Below are positions 55,283 to 63,993 of a stretch of 64,000 nt of DNA, one piece after another (the stretch's first letter is position 1; each line of letters opens with the position of its first letter). The stretch comes from Psychrobacter sp. NZS113. Its GTDB lineage: Bacteria; Pseudomonadota; Gammaproteobacteria; Pseudomonadales; Moraxellaceae. The DNA lies in the NCBI RefSeq assembly GCF_015864825.1, contig NZ_JADYWL010000001.1:1-64000 (forward strand). The letters are read 5' to 3'. Position numbers and translations under genes: made by a program. Under the pieces are notes generated by a model, which worked only from the letters and a program-made list of their open reading frames with translations, did not search any database and was not told the origin of the DNA.

Positions 55283-55738
55283 TTATTGATGTTTAGGTAA
55301 TGCGATCAGACCCGTGACTATGGCACTTGCGCCACCAACACAGCAAATTAGCATGATATTTACTACGGAATCTATCGAATCCGACTTTAACATAAACCAA
55401 ACTATACATAGAAACGTGCTCATAAAACCAACAGTAAATAAAGGCAGTACCTTTCTCATAGAATCAAAATAAATCTCAAGTTTGTATGCGCTATAGCCAG
55501 TCAATAATGCAGGCAACAAACCCAAAGGGAAACCAAAAACCGTACCAACTGCTAGTATTTTTATAAAGTCTGGTATTTCTTGTAGAGAAACACTTCCCTC
55601 AATTACAGAAAATACAATTATAAAAGAAGTAGCAATTAGACCTCCTATCGCACCACCTAAGAGCCCATAGATGCCTATTACTTTACCTTTCGGATAATTG
55701 GAGACACTAACTGTAACGCTGCTCTCAATGTCGCTCAT
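55283..55738 (-). CDS. Four-helix membrane protein, tandem family member 1
   Basis: A 151-aa protein with four hydrophobic segments and no family I recognise. Shared features of the local family are a YP or similar pair before the first helix (SNYPKGKVIG), a GGAIGG pair inside it, the loop motif GLLPALLTG, and the C-terminal IALPK. The ATG at 55738 has GAGG 5 nt upstream and is preferred over one 26 codons earlier. The site GTTTCACATGAAAC (55755-55768) lies 17 nt upstream of the start. Function unknown; location among lipid desaturases suggests a membrane role. Confidence 0.65.
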   Translation of the reverse strand: MSDIESSVTVSVSNYPKGKVIGIYGLLGGAIGGLIATSFIIVFSVIEGSVSLQEIPDFIKILAVGTVFGFPLGLLPALLTGYSAYKLEIYFDSMRKVLPLFTVGFMSTFLCIVWFMLKSDSIDSVVNIMLICCVGGASAIVTGLIALPKHQ

Positions 55739-55754
55739 AAATACCTCTACGTAG

Positions 55755-55768
55755 GTTTCACATGAAAC
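55755..55768. promoter_or_regulatory. GTTTCACATGAAAC site, copy 1 (parS-like)
   Basis: Interrupted palindrome GTTTCA-CA-TGAAAC directly upstream of family member 1. The second identical copy is at 56390-56403. The core resembles the ParB site parS (TGTTTCACGTGAAACA) with one central change. Confidence 0.5.
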
Positions 55769-55817
55769 AATTCGACCTATAAGTAAGTCCTTTATTTTAA
55801 ATAAAAAACTAGTCAAT

Positions 55818-56300
55818 TTAAGACTTAGGAATAGTTAATCCACCTATGATAATAGCGCTAAATAATCCCGACAAGCCCACTAATATAGCTAAGAGAAATA
55901 GTTCAAGATCCATTGATCCAACCATCGTCATAGCTATTAGACTAAATGGAATAGTTACAACAAAACCAAGTAAGCCTAAGGCGAGCCAGTCTCTAAACGT
56001 TCTAAGGTACAGTTTTATATAAATGACAATACCTGCAGTTATTAAGGCAGGAAGTAGACCTATTGTCACCTTAACAACAAGACCTTCAAATATATTCTCT
56101 ATAAAGTACTGAAAGTCAAAGCCTTGCCATGGTCCTCGTAGAAAGCTCTCAAATAAAAAGAGCGTAAAAACTATGACATTAGCCCCTACCCACCCACCGA
56201 GTAGACCGAATCCTATAAGCACTTTTAACCAAGGGTAAGGCTTATTAATACTTTTCTTTTTTAGCATTAAATTTAAATTTTTATCACTTTTAGAAACCAT
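55818..56300 (-). CDS. Four-helix membrane protein, tandem family member 2
   Basis: A 160-aa paralogue: KPYPWLKVLIGFGLLGGWVG, GLLPALITAG, and the C-terminal GGLTIPKS match member 1 in position. Four hydrophobic segments are seen. The Lys-rich N-terminus (LMLKKKSINK) precedes the YP. No clear ribosome binding site is visible at the first ATG. The gene sits 79 nt before member 1 on the same strand, and a GTTTCACATGAAAC site (56390-56403) lies about 90 nt upstream of it. Confidence 0.62.
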   Translation of the reverse strand: MVSKSDKNLNLMLKKKSINKPYPWLKVLIGFGLLGGWVGANVIVFTLFLFESFLRGPWQGFDFQYFIENIFEGLVVKVTIGLLPALITAGIVIYIKLYLRTFRDWLALGLLGFVVTIPFSLIAMTMVGSMDLELFLLAILVGLSGLFSAIIIGGLTIPKS

Positions 56301-56389
56301 ATTTTTATCGTCTTAATACTTTGATGTAAGCAAATCGTTATGCTTTAGGAAATAATAATCTGTAAGAATTAGAATAAATTAACTTCCTT

Positions 56390-56403
56390 GTTTCACATGA
56401 AAC
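56390..56403. promoter_or_regulatory. GTTTCACATGAAAC site, copy 2 (parS-like)
   Basis: Identical to the copy at 55755, located between the end of the epimerase gene and family member 2. Two exact copies 635 bp apart, both ahead of family members, suggest an operator. Confidence 0.5.
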
Positions 56404-56417
56404 CTATTTTAAAATAT

Positions 56418-57389
56418 TCAATACTTCTGCTCTGCTAACGCTTGCTCTAGCGTCGGCTGCTTGAACTCATAACCTGCATCCTGTAATGCTTGTGGTAATA
56501 CTTTTTGACCATCTATCAATAGTGTCGACATCTCACCAAACATCAATTTTAGTAAAAAGTTAGGTAAAGTAAAAAAAGTTGGACGATGCAGCCATGCTCC
56601 AAGCGTTTTGGTAAAAGTATGATTGTTTACTGGGTTTGGCGACGTTAAGTTATACACAAACGCTGGTGTATCATTAGTAGTCTGCAATGAATTATCATCT
56701 ATAGTGTTAGCAGCACTAGCGTGCTTACCAGCAAGATGCTGCTCAATGATAAATATCGTTGTTCCTACCCAGTCTTGACGACTGATCCAGCTCATGATCT
56801 GCTGACCATTACCCAACTGACCACCGACACCCATTTTAAACGGTGTCAAAAGCTTACCAACCATTCCGCCCTCAGGATGAATAACTACACCAGTTCGCAC
56901 GATAGCCACAGGTACAGCATATTCTGTTGCTGTCAAAGCCAGTTGTTCCCATTGCTCACATAACTGATGTGAAAAGTCGGTCTCAAAACCACTGCTTTCG
57001 GTTAATGGTTTATCACCTTGCGTGCCGTACCAACCAATCGCTGAACCACTGACTAGCAGCTTCGGCTTGACAGTGGTGCGAGCAATAAATGCGAGTATGG
57101 ATTCGGTCGGTTTGATGCGACTGGCGAGCAACTGCTCTTTGCGCTCATCACTCCAACGCGAGTCGGCAATACCTGCGCCTGCTAGGTTTAAGATAACATC
57201 AAAGGTATTTTCTGTTTTTGATAGCTCATCATAAGTCATCATTGCAATATTATTGGGATGTGCTTGGCTATCATCACGTGTCAGCCAAGTGACGTGTATA
57301 TCTCTATTATCCTGTTGATAATGCTGTTGAATCTCTTCGCTGAACGCACTACCCAAAAACCCTGAACCGCCACTGATTAGAATATTCAT
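56418..57389 (-). CDS. TIGR01777 family NAD(P)-binding epimerase
   Basis: A 323-aa extended SDR, like E. coli YfcH. The N-terminal ILISGGSGFLGSAF nucleotide motif, DVILNLAGAGIADSRWS and the conserved VSGSAIGWYGTQGD block (with the active-site Tyr in GWYG) and C-terminal PNFLLKLMFGEMSTLLIDGQKVLPQAL identify the family. The reaction is unknown. A short Thr/Asn/Asp-rich insertion near residue 240 is not usual. It interrupts the run of small membrane-protein genes, all in the same orientation. Confidence 0.9.
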   Translation of the reverse strand: MNILISGGSGFLGSAFSEEIQQHYQQDNRDIHVTWLTRDDSQAHPNNIAMMTYDELSKTENTFDVILNLAGAGIADSRWSDERKEQLLASRIKPTESILAFIARTTVKPKLLVSGSAIGWYGTQGDKPLTESSGFETDFSHQLCEQWEQLALTATEYAVPVAIVRTGVVIHPEGGMVGKLLTPFKMGVGGQLGNGQQIMSWISRQDWVGTTIFIIEQHLAGKHASAANTIDDNSLQTTNDTPAFVYNLTSPNPVNNHTFTKTLGAWLHRPTFFTLPNFLLKLMFGEMSTLLIDGQKVLPQALQDAGYEFKQPTLEQALAEQKY

Positions 57390-57408
57390 ACCTTACTCCC
57401 GATGTGTA

Positions 57409-57909
57409 TTATTTTTCAGTAAAACGTAACCCGTTATAGTTATCGTCTTCTTTTTTAGCCTTTATATCAAAACGACTTTTACATACTTTTGGTAAAGCAA
57501 TGCAGCTAGCGATCGCTGAGTTGATCGCACCAAATACCCCTATAGCAAACATAAATGCCAATAGCACGCCAATCTCTATCAATGAATTTATGCCTAAATA
57601 TAAAACGATTGCGCCCATATAACATGCTGATGTTACGAACCCAACTAAAAATGTCGTGCGTAAACTCTTATAATCACCGCGCCATATCTGTTGACTTGCA
57701 ACGATCATACCCGTTAATAAAGCAGGAATAAAACCAAGTAATCCAACATACAATAATGGCTGATAACCAATTTGAGCAAAATCAGCATCTCTAAAGATAA
57801 ATAATAAAAACAGCTGCGCTACCAGCCCACCAACCAAGCTACCAATCCCTGCAAACAGAACAACCACTTGTACATAAGGATACGCACCTAACTTATTATT
57901 CGTTTTCAT
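57409..57909 (-). CDS. Four-helix membrane protein, tandem family member 3
   Basis: A 166-aa paralogue with GAYPYVQVV, GIGSLVGGLV, GFIPALLTGM and SCIALPKV at the same places as in members 1 and 2, and a longer charged C-terminal tail (KAKKEDDNYN). It ends 19 nt before the epimerase start, so the two may be co-transcribed. Function unknown. Confidence 0.62.
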   Translation of the reverse strand: MKTNNKLGAYPYVQVVVLFAGIGSLVGGLVAQLFLLFIFRDADFAQIGYQPLLYVGLLGFIPALLTGMIVASQQIWRGDYKSLRTTFLVGFVTSACYMGAIVLYLGINSLIEIGVLLAFMFAIGVFGAINSAIASCIALPKVCKSRFDIKAKKEDDNYNGLRFTEK

Positions 57910-58021
57910 TCTATTTATTCCATTAACATTCGTCGTTAATTTAGTATAAATATGGCGTTGGCAAAGCCCATGAAATTACTGTGGATAATTGATGATTAAT
58001 TATGTAACTTATCTCCGTGAA

Positions 58022-58483
58022 TCATACCTTTGGTAAGACAAACAACCCTGTGAAATATCCACTAGAACTTCCAATCAAGGTAGCAAAGATACAAGCAGCA
58101 AATGAAAAAGGGATATCGTTAAAAACCATGAGTAGAAAAGTACAGATAACCGTCGATATTGTACCGATGATAGCTGAATACGATAAACCTTTATGATTGC
58201 GGTATAACTTCAAACTCGCGACTAAACAACCAGTCAATGTTGCAGGGATCAGACCTATCATGAAACCAAAGAATGCACAGATAGGTACTGCTAATACAGC
58301 TAGCACTATTGATCTAACGATATTCTGCAAGACATCACTTTGCAAGACAGCCTCTAAGACCATCAGCATAGCTATTATTAATCCTATTAAGCTGCCACCA
58401 ATGGCTCCACCAAAGAATAAATAGGATGCTATGACATTTGCTTTTGAATAATTTTCATGACCTTTGTTAGAATCTGAACCCAT
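58022..58483 (-). CDS. Four-helix membrane protein, tandem family member 4
   Basis: A 153-aa paralogue: NYSKANVIASYLFFGGAIGGS, FGFMIGLIPATLTGC, a basic loop with KLYRNHKG, and the C-terminal GLFVLPKV. AAGGA 6 nt upstream supports the start. The gene lies 44 nt downstream of member 5 on the same strand. Confidence 0.62.
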   Translation of the reverse strand: MGSDSNKGHENYSKANVIASYLFFGGAIGGSLIGLIIAMLMVLEAVLQSDVLQNIVRSIVLAVLAVPICAFFGFMIGLIPATLTGCLVASLKLYRNHKGLSYSAIIGTISTVICTFLLMVFNDIPFSFAACIFATLIGSSSGYFTGLFVLPKV

Positions 58484-58527
58484 GACGATATCCTTAGAGA
58501 CAGTTTTTTAGCTATTTTTCCAGTCGA

Positions 58528-58977
58528 TTAGCTCAAGCATTCAACATTTTCTTCTAAAGTAGGTAATGCTGACATGCCTGCTAACACAGCACTTATACCT
58601 CCCGTTAAACCAATCCCTAACAAATAAGGGATACCTGCTATAGAACTTAAAAAAAGAACATAGAATATAGTCGTGACAATATAGCCAACTAAGAAAGTCT
58701 GTATCCACCATCCTTTTTTGATAAATCGCTTTTTACTGACGTGCCAAGCACTAATGATAGACATCATACTCATCCCAAGTAGCCCACCACCTATGATATA
58801 TACTGGAAAAAACAAGATAACCAATAAACCTATGCTTTCATCAAAGGTGAATAAAATCGCTATAAATGGAAATAAGATTAGCTGAAATAAAGTACCCGAA
58901 AGTATGAACGTTCTATGCACTTTCTTCTCAGGGTAAATATTCAAACTATTACTTGGCTGAGTCGATGATATTTGCAT
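58528..58977 (-). CDS. Four-helix membrane protein, tandem family member 5
   Basis: A 149-aa, most divergent member. NIYPEKKVHRTFILSG and the C-terminal AGMSALPTL keep the family ends, but the central PALxTG loop motif is replaced by GMSMMSIIS. Four hydrophobic segments are still visible. AAAGGA precedes the ATG. It lies 41 nt downstream of desaturase 2 and may be read from the same transcript. Confidence 0.6.
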   Translation of the reverse strand: MQISSTQPSNSLNIYPEKKVHRTFILSGTLFQLILFPFIAILFTFDESIGLLVILFFPVYIIGGGLLGMSMMSIISAWHVSKKRFIKKGWWIQTFLVGYIVTTIFYVLFLSSIAGIPYLLGIGLTGGISAVLAGMSALPTLEENVECLS

Positions 58978-59018
58978 ACAACTATCCTTTTATTTGACTA
59001 CCCAATTTGATAACCACA

Positions 59019-59972
59019 CTAAGCAAAACGCTTACGAATAGGACATTCACTATCATTACTATTTTGATCTTTGTCTTTTAACTTACTTGCATAATGATTT
59101 ATAAATTCCATTATAGTAGCCATATTTGGCAATACATGTGCCTTAGTCAGATATGGTGCTGCTGCATCTAAACGCTTAGCAAGCTCAGGTAAATGATTGG
59201 ATGGCACAGCAGGAAATAGATGATGCTCTACGTGATAAAGTAAATTAAAGGTCAGTAAGTTGACCAAAGGATTGCGCTCGGTGCGAGCAACTGTCTCATC
59301 ACAATCGTGATGCACGCCCCACACAGCGATGATACCAACGCTGGCATTGGCCAACATCATCGTCAGTAGGTGATATATCAGCACTTGCGCCAACGTTGCA
59401 ATAGCAGGAACAGCCACAGGAAGCACAGTCAGTACCAGCGCCGTGATAATAACAAGGAAAATCAAGCCAAATTCCAACCATGCAATATGTTGGTTACGAC
59501 GGCTGCTAAGAAGCAGTCCTTGGCGATAAATATCCAATCGATACGCTATTCCGCCAAGCAGCGCTTGCCACCATGAACCTTTTGCCAAACGGCCTTCGAT
59601 ATCACTGTCACCCAATGGATTGCGGTGATGTTCCATATGGGTGGCTCGGATACTATGCAAACTGGTCATCGATAGTACGCTGAGCAATAATAGTATGCCG
59701 GTAACGGTACGTTTGCTCACGCCCAAGCTATGGTGATAACCGTCGTGCGCTTGGCGAAAAGCAGCAGCGAAAAACAAATAAGAGGCGCCACATGCCAACA
59801 CATACCAAGACTGACTGGCGAACCACCAAGACAACAGTAAAAATGGATAAGGCAAAATGAGGTTATAAGCAATTTGAGCGCGCGTTAGTTGGCGCAAATC
59901 CTGCCACTCAACTGAAGCCATTACATTTTTAATGGCTGGTTCTTTATTAGCGTGTGTCTTATTTGCGTTCAT
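59019..59972 (-). CDS. Membrane fatty-acid desaturase (paralogue 2)
   Basis: A 317-aa paralogue of desaturase 1 with boxes HDGYH, HMEHH and HVEHHLFPAVPSNH; the EWQDLRQL N-terminus and LLTFNLLYHVEHHLFPAVPSNH-like end are shared almost word for word. I chose the ATG at 59972; one 20 codons earlier (60032) is possible, and neither has a good ribosome binding site. A perfect 20-bp palindrome (60067-60086) stands upstream, at a distance similar to that for desaturase 1. Probably under the GbsR-like regulator encoded just upstream. Confidence 0.88.
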   Translation of the reverse strand: MNANKTHANKEPAIKNVMASVEWQDLRQLTRAQIAYNLILPYPFLLLSWWFASQSWYVLACGASYLFFAAAFRQAHDGYHHSLGVSKRTVTGILLLLSVLSMTSLHSIRATHMEHHRNPLGDSDIEGRLAKGSWWQALLGGIAYRLDIYRQGLLLSSRRNQHIAWLEFGLIFLVIITALVLTVLPVAVPAIATLAQVLIYHLLTMMLANASVGIIAVWGVHHDCDETVARTERNPLVNLLTFNLLYHVEHHLFPAVPSNHLPELAKRLDAAAPYLTKAHVLPNMATIMEFINHYASKLKDKDQNSNDSECPIRKRFA

Positions 59973-60066
59973 TTTACACGTCCATTTGTCGTTGCTGTTT
60001 CTTGCTGCTACTTTGACTGAAACTCGCATCATTTAAACTTGGCTAGTCTTTATATTTCTTACATAA

Positions 60067-60086
60067 ATTTCTGTCTAAACAGAAAT
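60067..60086 (-). promoter_or_regulatory. Putative GbsR/MarR operator, site 2
   Basis: ATTTCTGTCTAAACAGAAAT, a perfect 8-4-8 inverted repeat between the regulator's stop and the start of desaturase 2; the best of the three sites. Confidence 0.65.
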
Positions 60087-60126
60087 AATTACTCAAATTT
60101 TTTATTTTAGATAACACATATCACTA

Positions 60127-60645
60127 TCAACGTAGAATTTTTTTAATACTCGCACCCAGTTTAAGGACTTTTTTGAGAATACTGGTAGGTAGCTTGAGCA
60201 TCTCAGCTGACCAAGTGGTTAGCGTACTAACGAACTCTTGGGTGTCACGGATGCGTGCTTTTACGTCACTATTCTCATGTTCGAATTCAGGACTGTCCAT
60301 CAGTTCTTGTAAGAATTGCACCGTTGGCTCTAACTCGCGCTTTTGTCGTTCGACCACAATGATGCGTGCTAACTCCCAAACATCGGTATTGGTTGTGAAA
60401 TGATCGCGACGATCGCCCAATATGGATACCTTTTGTACCAAGCCCCAGTGCTGCAATTCTTTAATACTGTTTGAGACGTTAGAGCGAGCAACGCCAAGTG
60501 TTTCGGTAATTTCCTCAGCATTTAACGGCTTACCAATGATGAATAACAATGCATGAATCTGTGACATAGTGCGATTGACGCCCCACTGCGAGCCCATTTC
60601 ACCCCAATGTAAGATAAATTTTTCGGTCACAGGATTTAGTTTCAT
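60127..60645 (-). CDS. GbsR/MarR family transcriptional regulator
   Basis: A 172-aa winged-helix regulator of the GbsR type. The HTH (about 35-85) contains PLNAEEITETLGVARSNVSNSIKEL followed by the wing WGLVQKVSILGDRRDHF; the long C-terminal helices provide dimerisation. No metal-binding motif is visible. Located ahead of desaturase 2 on the same strand, with related 20-bp sites before it, before desaturase 2 and before desaturase 1, it is the obvious candidate to control membrane lipid unsaturation, perhaps in response to a lipid or osmotic signal. Confidence 0.88.
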   Translation of the reverse strand: MKLNPVTEKFILHWGEMGSQWGVNRTMSQIHALLFIIGKPLNAEEITETLGVARSNVSNSIKELQHWGLVQKVSILGDRRDHFTTNTDVWELARIIVVERQKRELEPTVQFLQELMDSPEFEHENSDVKARIRDTQEFVSTLTTWSAEMLKLPTSILKKVLKLGASIKKILR

Positions 60646-60712
60646 AATAGTTATTCACTTAATATTTTATAAGATATAGGTAATCCTTTAGCTCATCTTG
60701 CGCCATTCTTTT

Positions 60713-60732
60713 ATTTCTGTCAATAGTGAAAT
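60713..60732 (-). promoter_or_regulatory. Putative GbsR/MarR operator, site 3
   Basis: ATTTCTGTCAATAGTGAAAT, about 68 nt upstream of the regulator's own start, as expected for autoregulation. Confidence 0.6.
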
Positions 60733-60797
60733 ATAAAAACAATACTTATCATTTATATAGTGACGCTTACTCATTATGTTTAGATGACTGCTACTGT

Positions 60798-61436
60798 TTA
60801 GCGAATAACTAAGCCAGTGATTGCATCACGAATTTGACTCGGCAAGGTATAGCCCAGCGTTTCAGCTTGTAAGTAACTGATGTGCTCGCCAAAATAGGCA
60901 TAAGCATCGTCGAAGGACATGGCTGGCTGCTGTCCTGATGGATTGCAGCTGGTAGAGACCAATAGCCCAAATGGATTGTGTGCGCTGACCAATTGCTGGC
61001 ACAACTGACGAATAATAGGATGAGCAATGACCCTTACTGCGACTGTCTGATGCTGCCCCGTTATCCAAGGAGGAATAGTAGTAGCCAGTGTCTGCGGGAT
61101 AGGCAGCAACCATGTATGTGCTTGCTTATATTGCAAACCATCATCGTTATTATGACCACTATCTATCTGCCAACTCTTTAGAATAGGGTTGCGCTGTTCA
61201 TCCGTTAAAGAAGACAGCAAAGGAGCCAAACGTTCTGCGCTGTCCGTAATGACAATCATGCCTTTGGATTGTGGACGCTGCTTAATATCTAGAATACGTT
61301 GAACAGCTTGTTGATTATAAGCATCACAACCAATGCCCCACACGCTCTCGGTAGGATACGCGAGCAACTGCCCTTCTTTGAGGCTGTGAGCTGCTTGTGA
61401 GATAGAATCGGTGATAAAAGGTGTGAGATGGTTCAT
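60798..61436 (-). CDS. tsaC: Threonylcarbamoyl-AMP synthase (Sua5/YciO/YrdC family)
   Basis: Makes threonylcarbamoyl-AMP from threonine, bicarbonate and ATP for the t6A37 modification of ANN-reading tRNAs. A 212-aa protein of the short TsaC type. Motifs: LLAYPTESVWGIGCDAYN, KQRPQSKGMIVI and the SHNPFGLLVSTSCNPSGQQPA segment (in pieces). It follows dprA on the same strand, the arrangement also seen in other gammaproteobacteria (dprA-tsaC). The start has no clear ribosome binding site. Confidence 0.9.
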   Translation of the reverse strand: MNHLTPFITDSISQAAHSLKEGQLLAYPTESVWGIGCDAYNQQAVQRILDIKQRPQSKGMIVITDSAERLAPLLSSLTDEQRNPILKSWQIDSGHNNDDGLQYKQAHTWLLPIPQTLATTIPPWITGQHQTVAVRVIAHPIIRQLCQQLVSAHNPFGLLVSTSCNPSGQQPAMSFDDAYAYFGEHISYLQAETLGYTLPSQIRDAITGLVIR

Positions 61437-61594
61437 GGCTGAAATGGTTTAGACTAGTAAAAGATTAGGTACTAATCATAACACAGGAAAAAGTTGGGCT
61501 CAGACAACAAATTTCAAAAGTTGCCAATTTTTTATTGAAATTAATGACCTAAAGACTAGAATGCTGAAAAGCTTCAAGTAAGGTAAATATAGTG

Positions 61595-62839
61595 TTAAAC
61601 GCGTAAATAACGCCCGCCCTGTACACTGATAATACCCAGTAACTCAAGCTCCATCAACTGTCCAATCAATTGTGGTGGTGCAAGCGTAGTTGCTACGATA
61701 AGCGCATCTAAATCCTGCCCATGCCAATCAAGCTGCTCATAAATAAGCGTTAAATGCTCAGGTACGACGATAGCGCTAGGAGGAGTTTTGATATTAGAGG
61801 GTGATGAAGTAACATGGCTAGCTGCTACTTCGCTTCTATCCGTACCTATCGTTTTTTGAGATGAACTGTCATTCGATTGCGATACACTTGTTGTTTTATA
61901 AGAACCACGGTCATAGTTCAACTGACCGCTGACATCTTCTAATACTTGCTGAGGATGATAAATCAATGTAGCGCCTTCACGTATCAAGTGATGACAGCCC
62001 TCAGCATTGCTATTGTCAATATGACTGGGAATCGCAAAGACTTGCTTACCCTGCTCAGAGGTTAGGCGTGCAGTAATGAGTGATCCGCTTTGAATAGTCG
62101 CTTCTGTCACGATTGTCGCTAGTCCAAGTCCAGCGACCAAACGGTTGCGACGTGGGAAAGTATGTTTGTGCGGCTGCGTATGAGGCAAGAGCTCACTGAT
62201 AATACAGCCACCTTGATCGATAATTTGAGCAAACAACTTATCATGATGGTTAGGATAATTAACATCAATACCCGTACCCATCACCCCAACTGTTCGACCT
62301 TGGTATTCAGCGTCCGCTTGAGCCAACGCACCTAAATGCGCTCGTTTATCCACACCCATAGCTAAACCACTGGTGATGATATAGCCTGCCTGCGCCAAAT
62401 ATTGAGCGATATCAAAAGTGATTTTCTGTGCATGTGCGGTGGGTTTTCGGCTGCCGACGATAGCGATTTGTGCTTGATGTAGACGTGCGTGATTGCCACG
62501 ATAAAATAACAACGGTGGTGGATCATAAATTTGTAAGAGTTGGGCGGGATAGTCGGACTCATCAGCAAATAGTAGGCCGTAACATCCCTCTATAAGAGCT
62601 TGCTGAATTTTATCAATATTGGCAAGTGTTTGCTCTGGCTGTTCATGACGTTTGAGATGAGTATGGTGAATCCCTGCTTGCCGCCATGCTTCTACTTTGG
62701 CTTGCCAAGCAAGTTCTGCATTTCCAAAAGAAGTAAGGAGCTTATGGTAAGCAGATAATGACGCATTCACTTCATACCACAGCGCCAGTACGGCGCGCTG
62801 ATCGTCTGTTAAAGAAGAAGTGACTGCTGTCATAGTCAT
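61595..62839 (-). CDS. dprA: DNA-processing protein DprA
   Basis: Binds incoming single-stranded DNA in natural transformation and loads RecA. The 414-aa protein contains the Rossmann-like domain (about 110-310) with IAIVGSRKPTAHA, ITSGLAMGVDKRAHLGAL, GTGIDVNYP, FPRRNRLVAGL and EATIQSGSLITAR, an N-terminal helical region, and a C-terminal winged helix (DML1-like) ending GIISVQGGRYLRV. A Ser/Thr-rich linker of about 60 residues joins them. Together with comM it points to competence. It lies between the LysM gene and tsaC on one strand. Confidence 0.94.
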   Translation of the reverse strand: MTMTAVTSSLTDDQRAVLALWYEVNASLSAYHKLLTSFGNAELAWQAKVEAWRQAGIHHTHLKRHEQPEQTLANIDKIQQALIEGCYGLLFADESDYPAQLLQIYDPPPLLFYRGNHARLHQAQIAIVGSRKPTAHAQKITFDIAQYLAQAGYIITSGLAMGVDKRAHLGALAQADAEYQGRTVGVMGTGIDVNYPNHHDKLFAQIIDQGGCIISELLPHTQPHKHTFPRRNRLVAGLGLATIVTEATIQSGSLITARLTSEQGKQVFAIPSHIDNSNAEGCHHLIREGATLIYHPQQVLEDVSGQLNYDRGSYKTTSVSQSNDSSSQKTIGTDRSEVAASHVTSSPSNIKTPPSAIVVPEHLTLIYEQLDWHGQDLDALIVATTLAPPQLIGQLMELELLGIISVQGGRYLRV

Positions 62840-62895
62840 TTATCTCTTATAGGCGGATTTGGAATGGCTAGCCTTCCAGTAATCCTTTTACTTCC

Positions 62896-63993
62896 TTATA
62901 GATAAGGAGGTGGTAGTAACTGATCACCGACACTAAGCGGCAGCTCAGAACTAAGTACATAAGCATAGCTAATATGATCAAAAGTATTAAAGACCATCAC
63001 CATACCCGTTTGTTCATTTGGCAGACGTACAGGCGTATCTTCATCTTTGATATCACGTACCAAAGCGCCTTTTTGATAGACCGTCAGTACATCACCAGGC
63101 TTAGCACCTTCTATACTGCCTAGATTAATAGCGACCACACTACCCTTCGCCGCTGAACTGATTGAATCCATCACACGTACAATCATACCACCACGAGTAG
63201 TACTAGCAGGCGTTGGATAAAACACAGGTGGAATGGAGTTATTCAATTCAACAAATACGCGGTCACCTTCACGCACTTCTTTACCATAGCTGTCTGTCAG
63301 CTGTAAGCTGGTAACGCCATTGGTTTCAGTAGAAGTAACCAAGCCTGTTGCCACTTGCGTGACCTCTAAACCAATAATCTCTTTGGTCGTAGAATCTGTA
63401 TATAACTCACCCTCACGATAGATACCATAACGCTGTCCGACGATAAGCGGCACACCCTTGGCATATATCTTGTCACCAGCTGCAGTGATTAGGTTGCCTT
63501 TTTTGGAGGCAAGTATATAAGGAGTCGTATTAAAATCTTGTTGATTGACAATAACTGTCTTGTCTAGCCAATGTTGAATAGCAGACTGAGGAATAGAAGG
63601 AATGCTGTTGGCAGTTGAAGTAACCGTTACTCTATTGGCAACCACATTGCCCGTAAGCTGCTTTTCAACCCCAGCACAACCTTCACCTGTATCTACACCA
63701 ATGAGCGTCTGACCTTTAATCACACACAAGATAAGAATGTCATTAGGATAGATAAGATTGGGGTTTTTGATTTGCTTATTGGTCGCCCAAATCTCTTTCC
63801 AGCGCCATGGACTGTCTAGATAGCGCCCTGAGATATCCCACAACGTATCACCCTTTTTGACAGTGTAGCGATTGGGTGCATCTGCTTTGAGAGTGGGTGG
63901 TGGATTGTTAGCGTGGGCAGTGCTCATCAGCATTGCACTGCTAAATGTCGTCAGTAACAGTGCTTTTGCTATCTTTTTTAAGCTCATCTTCAT
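62896..63993 (-). CDS. LysM peptidoglycan-binding exported protein
   Basis: A 365-aa protein with a Sec signal peptide ([26 protein letters not shown]) and one LysM domain (about 42-92, [30 protein letters not shown] in pieces), then a long beta-rich region without known domain. LysM proteins of this type with dprA and tsaC downstream are conserved in gammaproteobacteria. It may tether the wall or assist cell-wall remodelling. Two ATGs (63993 and 63987) compete; the upstream sequence is cut by the window edge, so the start and promoter cannot be judged fully. The gene itself is complete. Confidence 0.85.
   Translation of the reverse strand: MKMSLKKIAKALLLTTFSSAMLMSTAHANNPPPTLKADAPNRYTVKKGDTLWDISGRYLDSPWRWKEIWATNKQIKNPNLIYPNDILILCVIKGQTLIGVDTGEGCAGVEKQLTGNVVANRVTVTSTANSIPSIPQSAIQHWLDKTVIVNQQDFNTTPYILASKKGNLITAAGDKIYAKGVPLIVGQRYGIYREGELYTDSTTKEIIGLEVTQVATGLVTSTETNGVTSLQLTDSYGKEVREGDRVFVELNNSIPPVFYPTPASTTRGGMIVRVMDSISSAAKGSVVAINLGSIEGAKPGDVLTVYQKGALVRDIKDEDTPVRLPNEQTGMVMVFNTFDHISYAYVLSSELPLSVGDQLLPPPYL

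Noticed and set aside
55755..56403. parS-like sites taken as real chromosome-partition sites
   Set aside because: The central CG of parS is CA in both copies, one flank base differs in each, and there are no par or origin genes here; an operator is at least as likely. Kept only as an open finding.
61558..61600. Possible sixth copy of the 107-bp repeat near the dprA stop
   Set aside because: Only a short string (CTTCAAGTAAGGTAA) resembles the repeat interior; the terminal sequences are missing.
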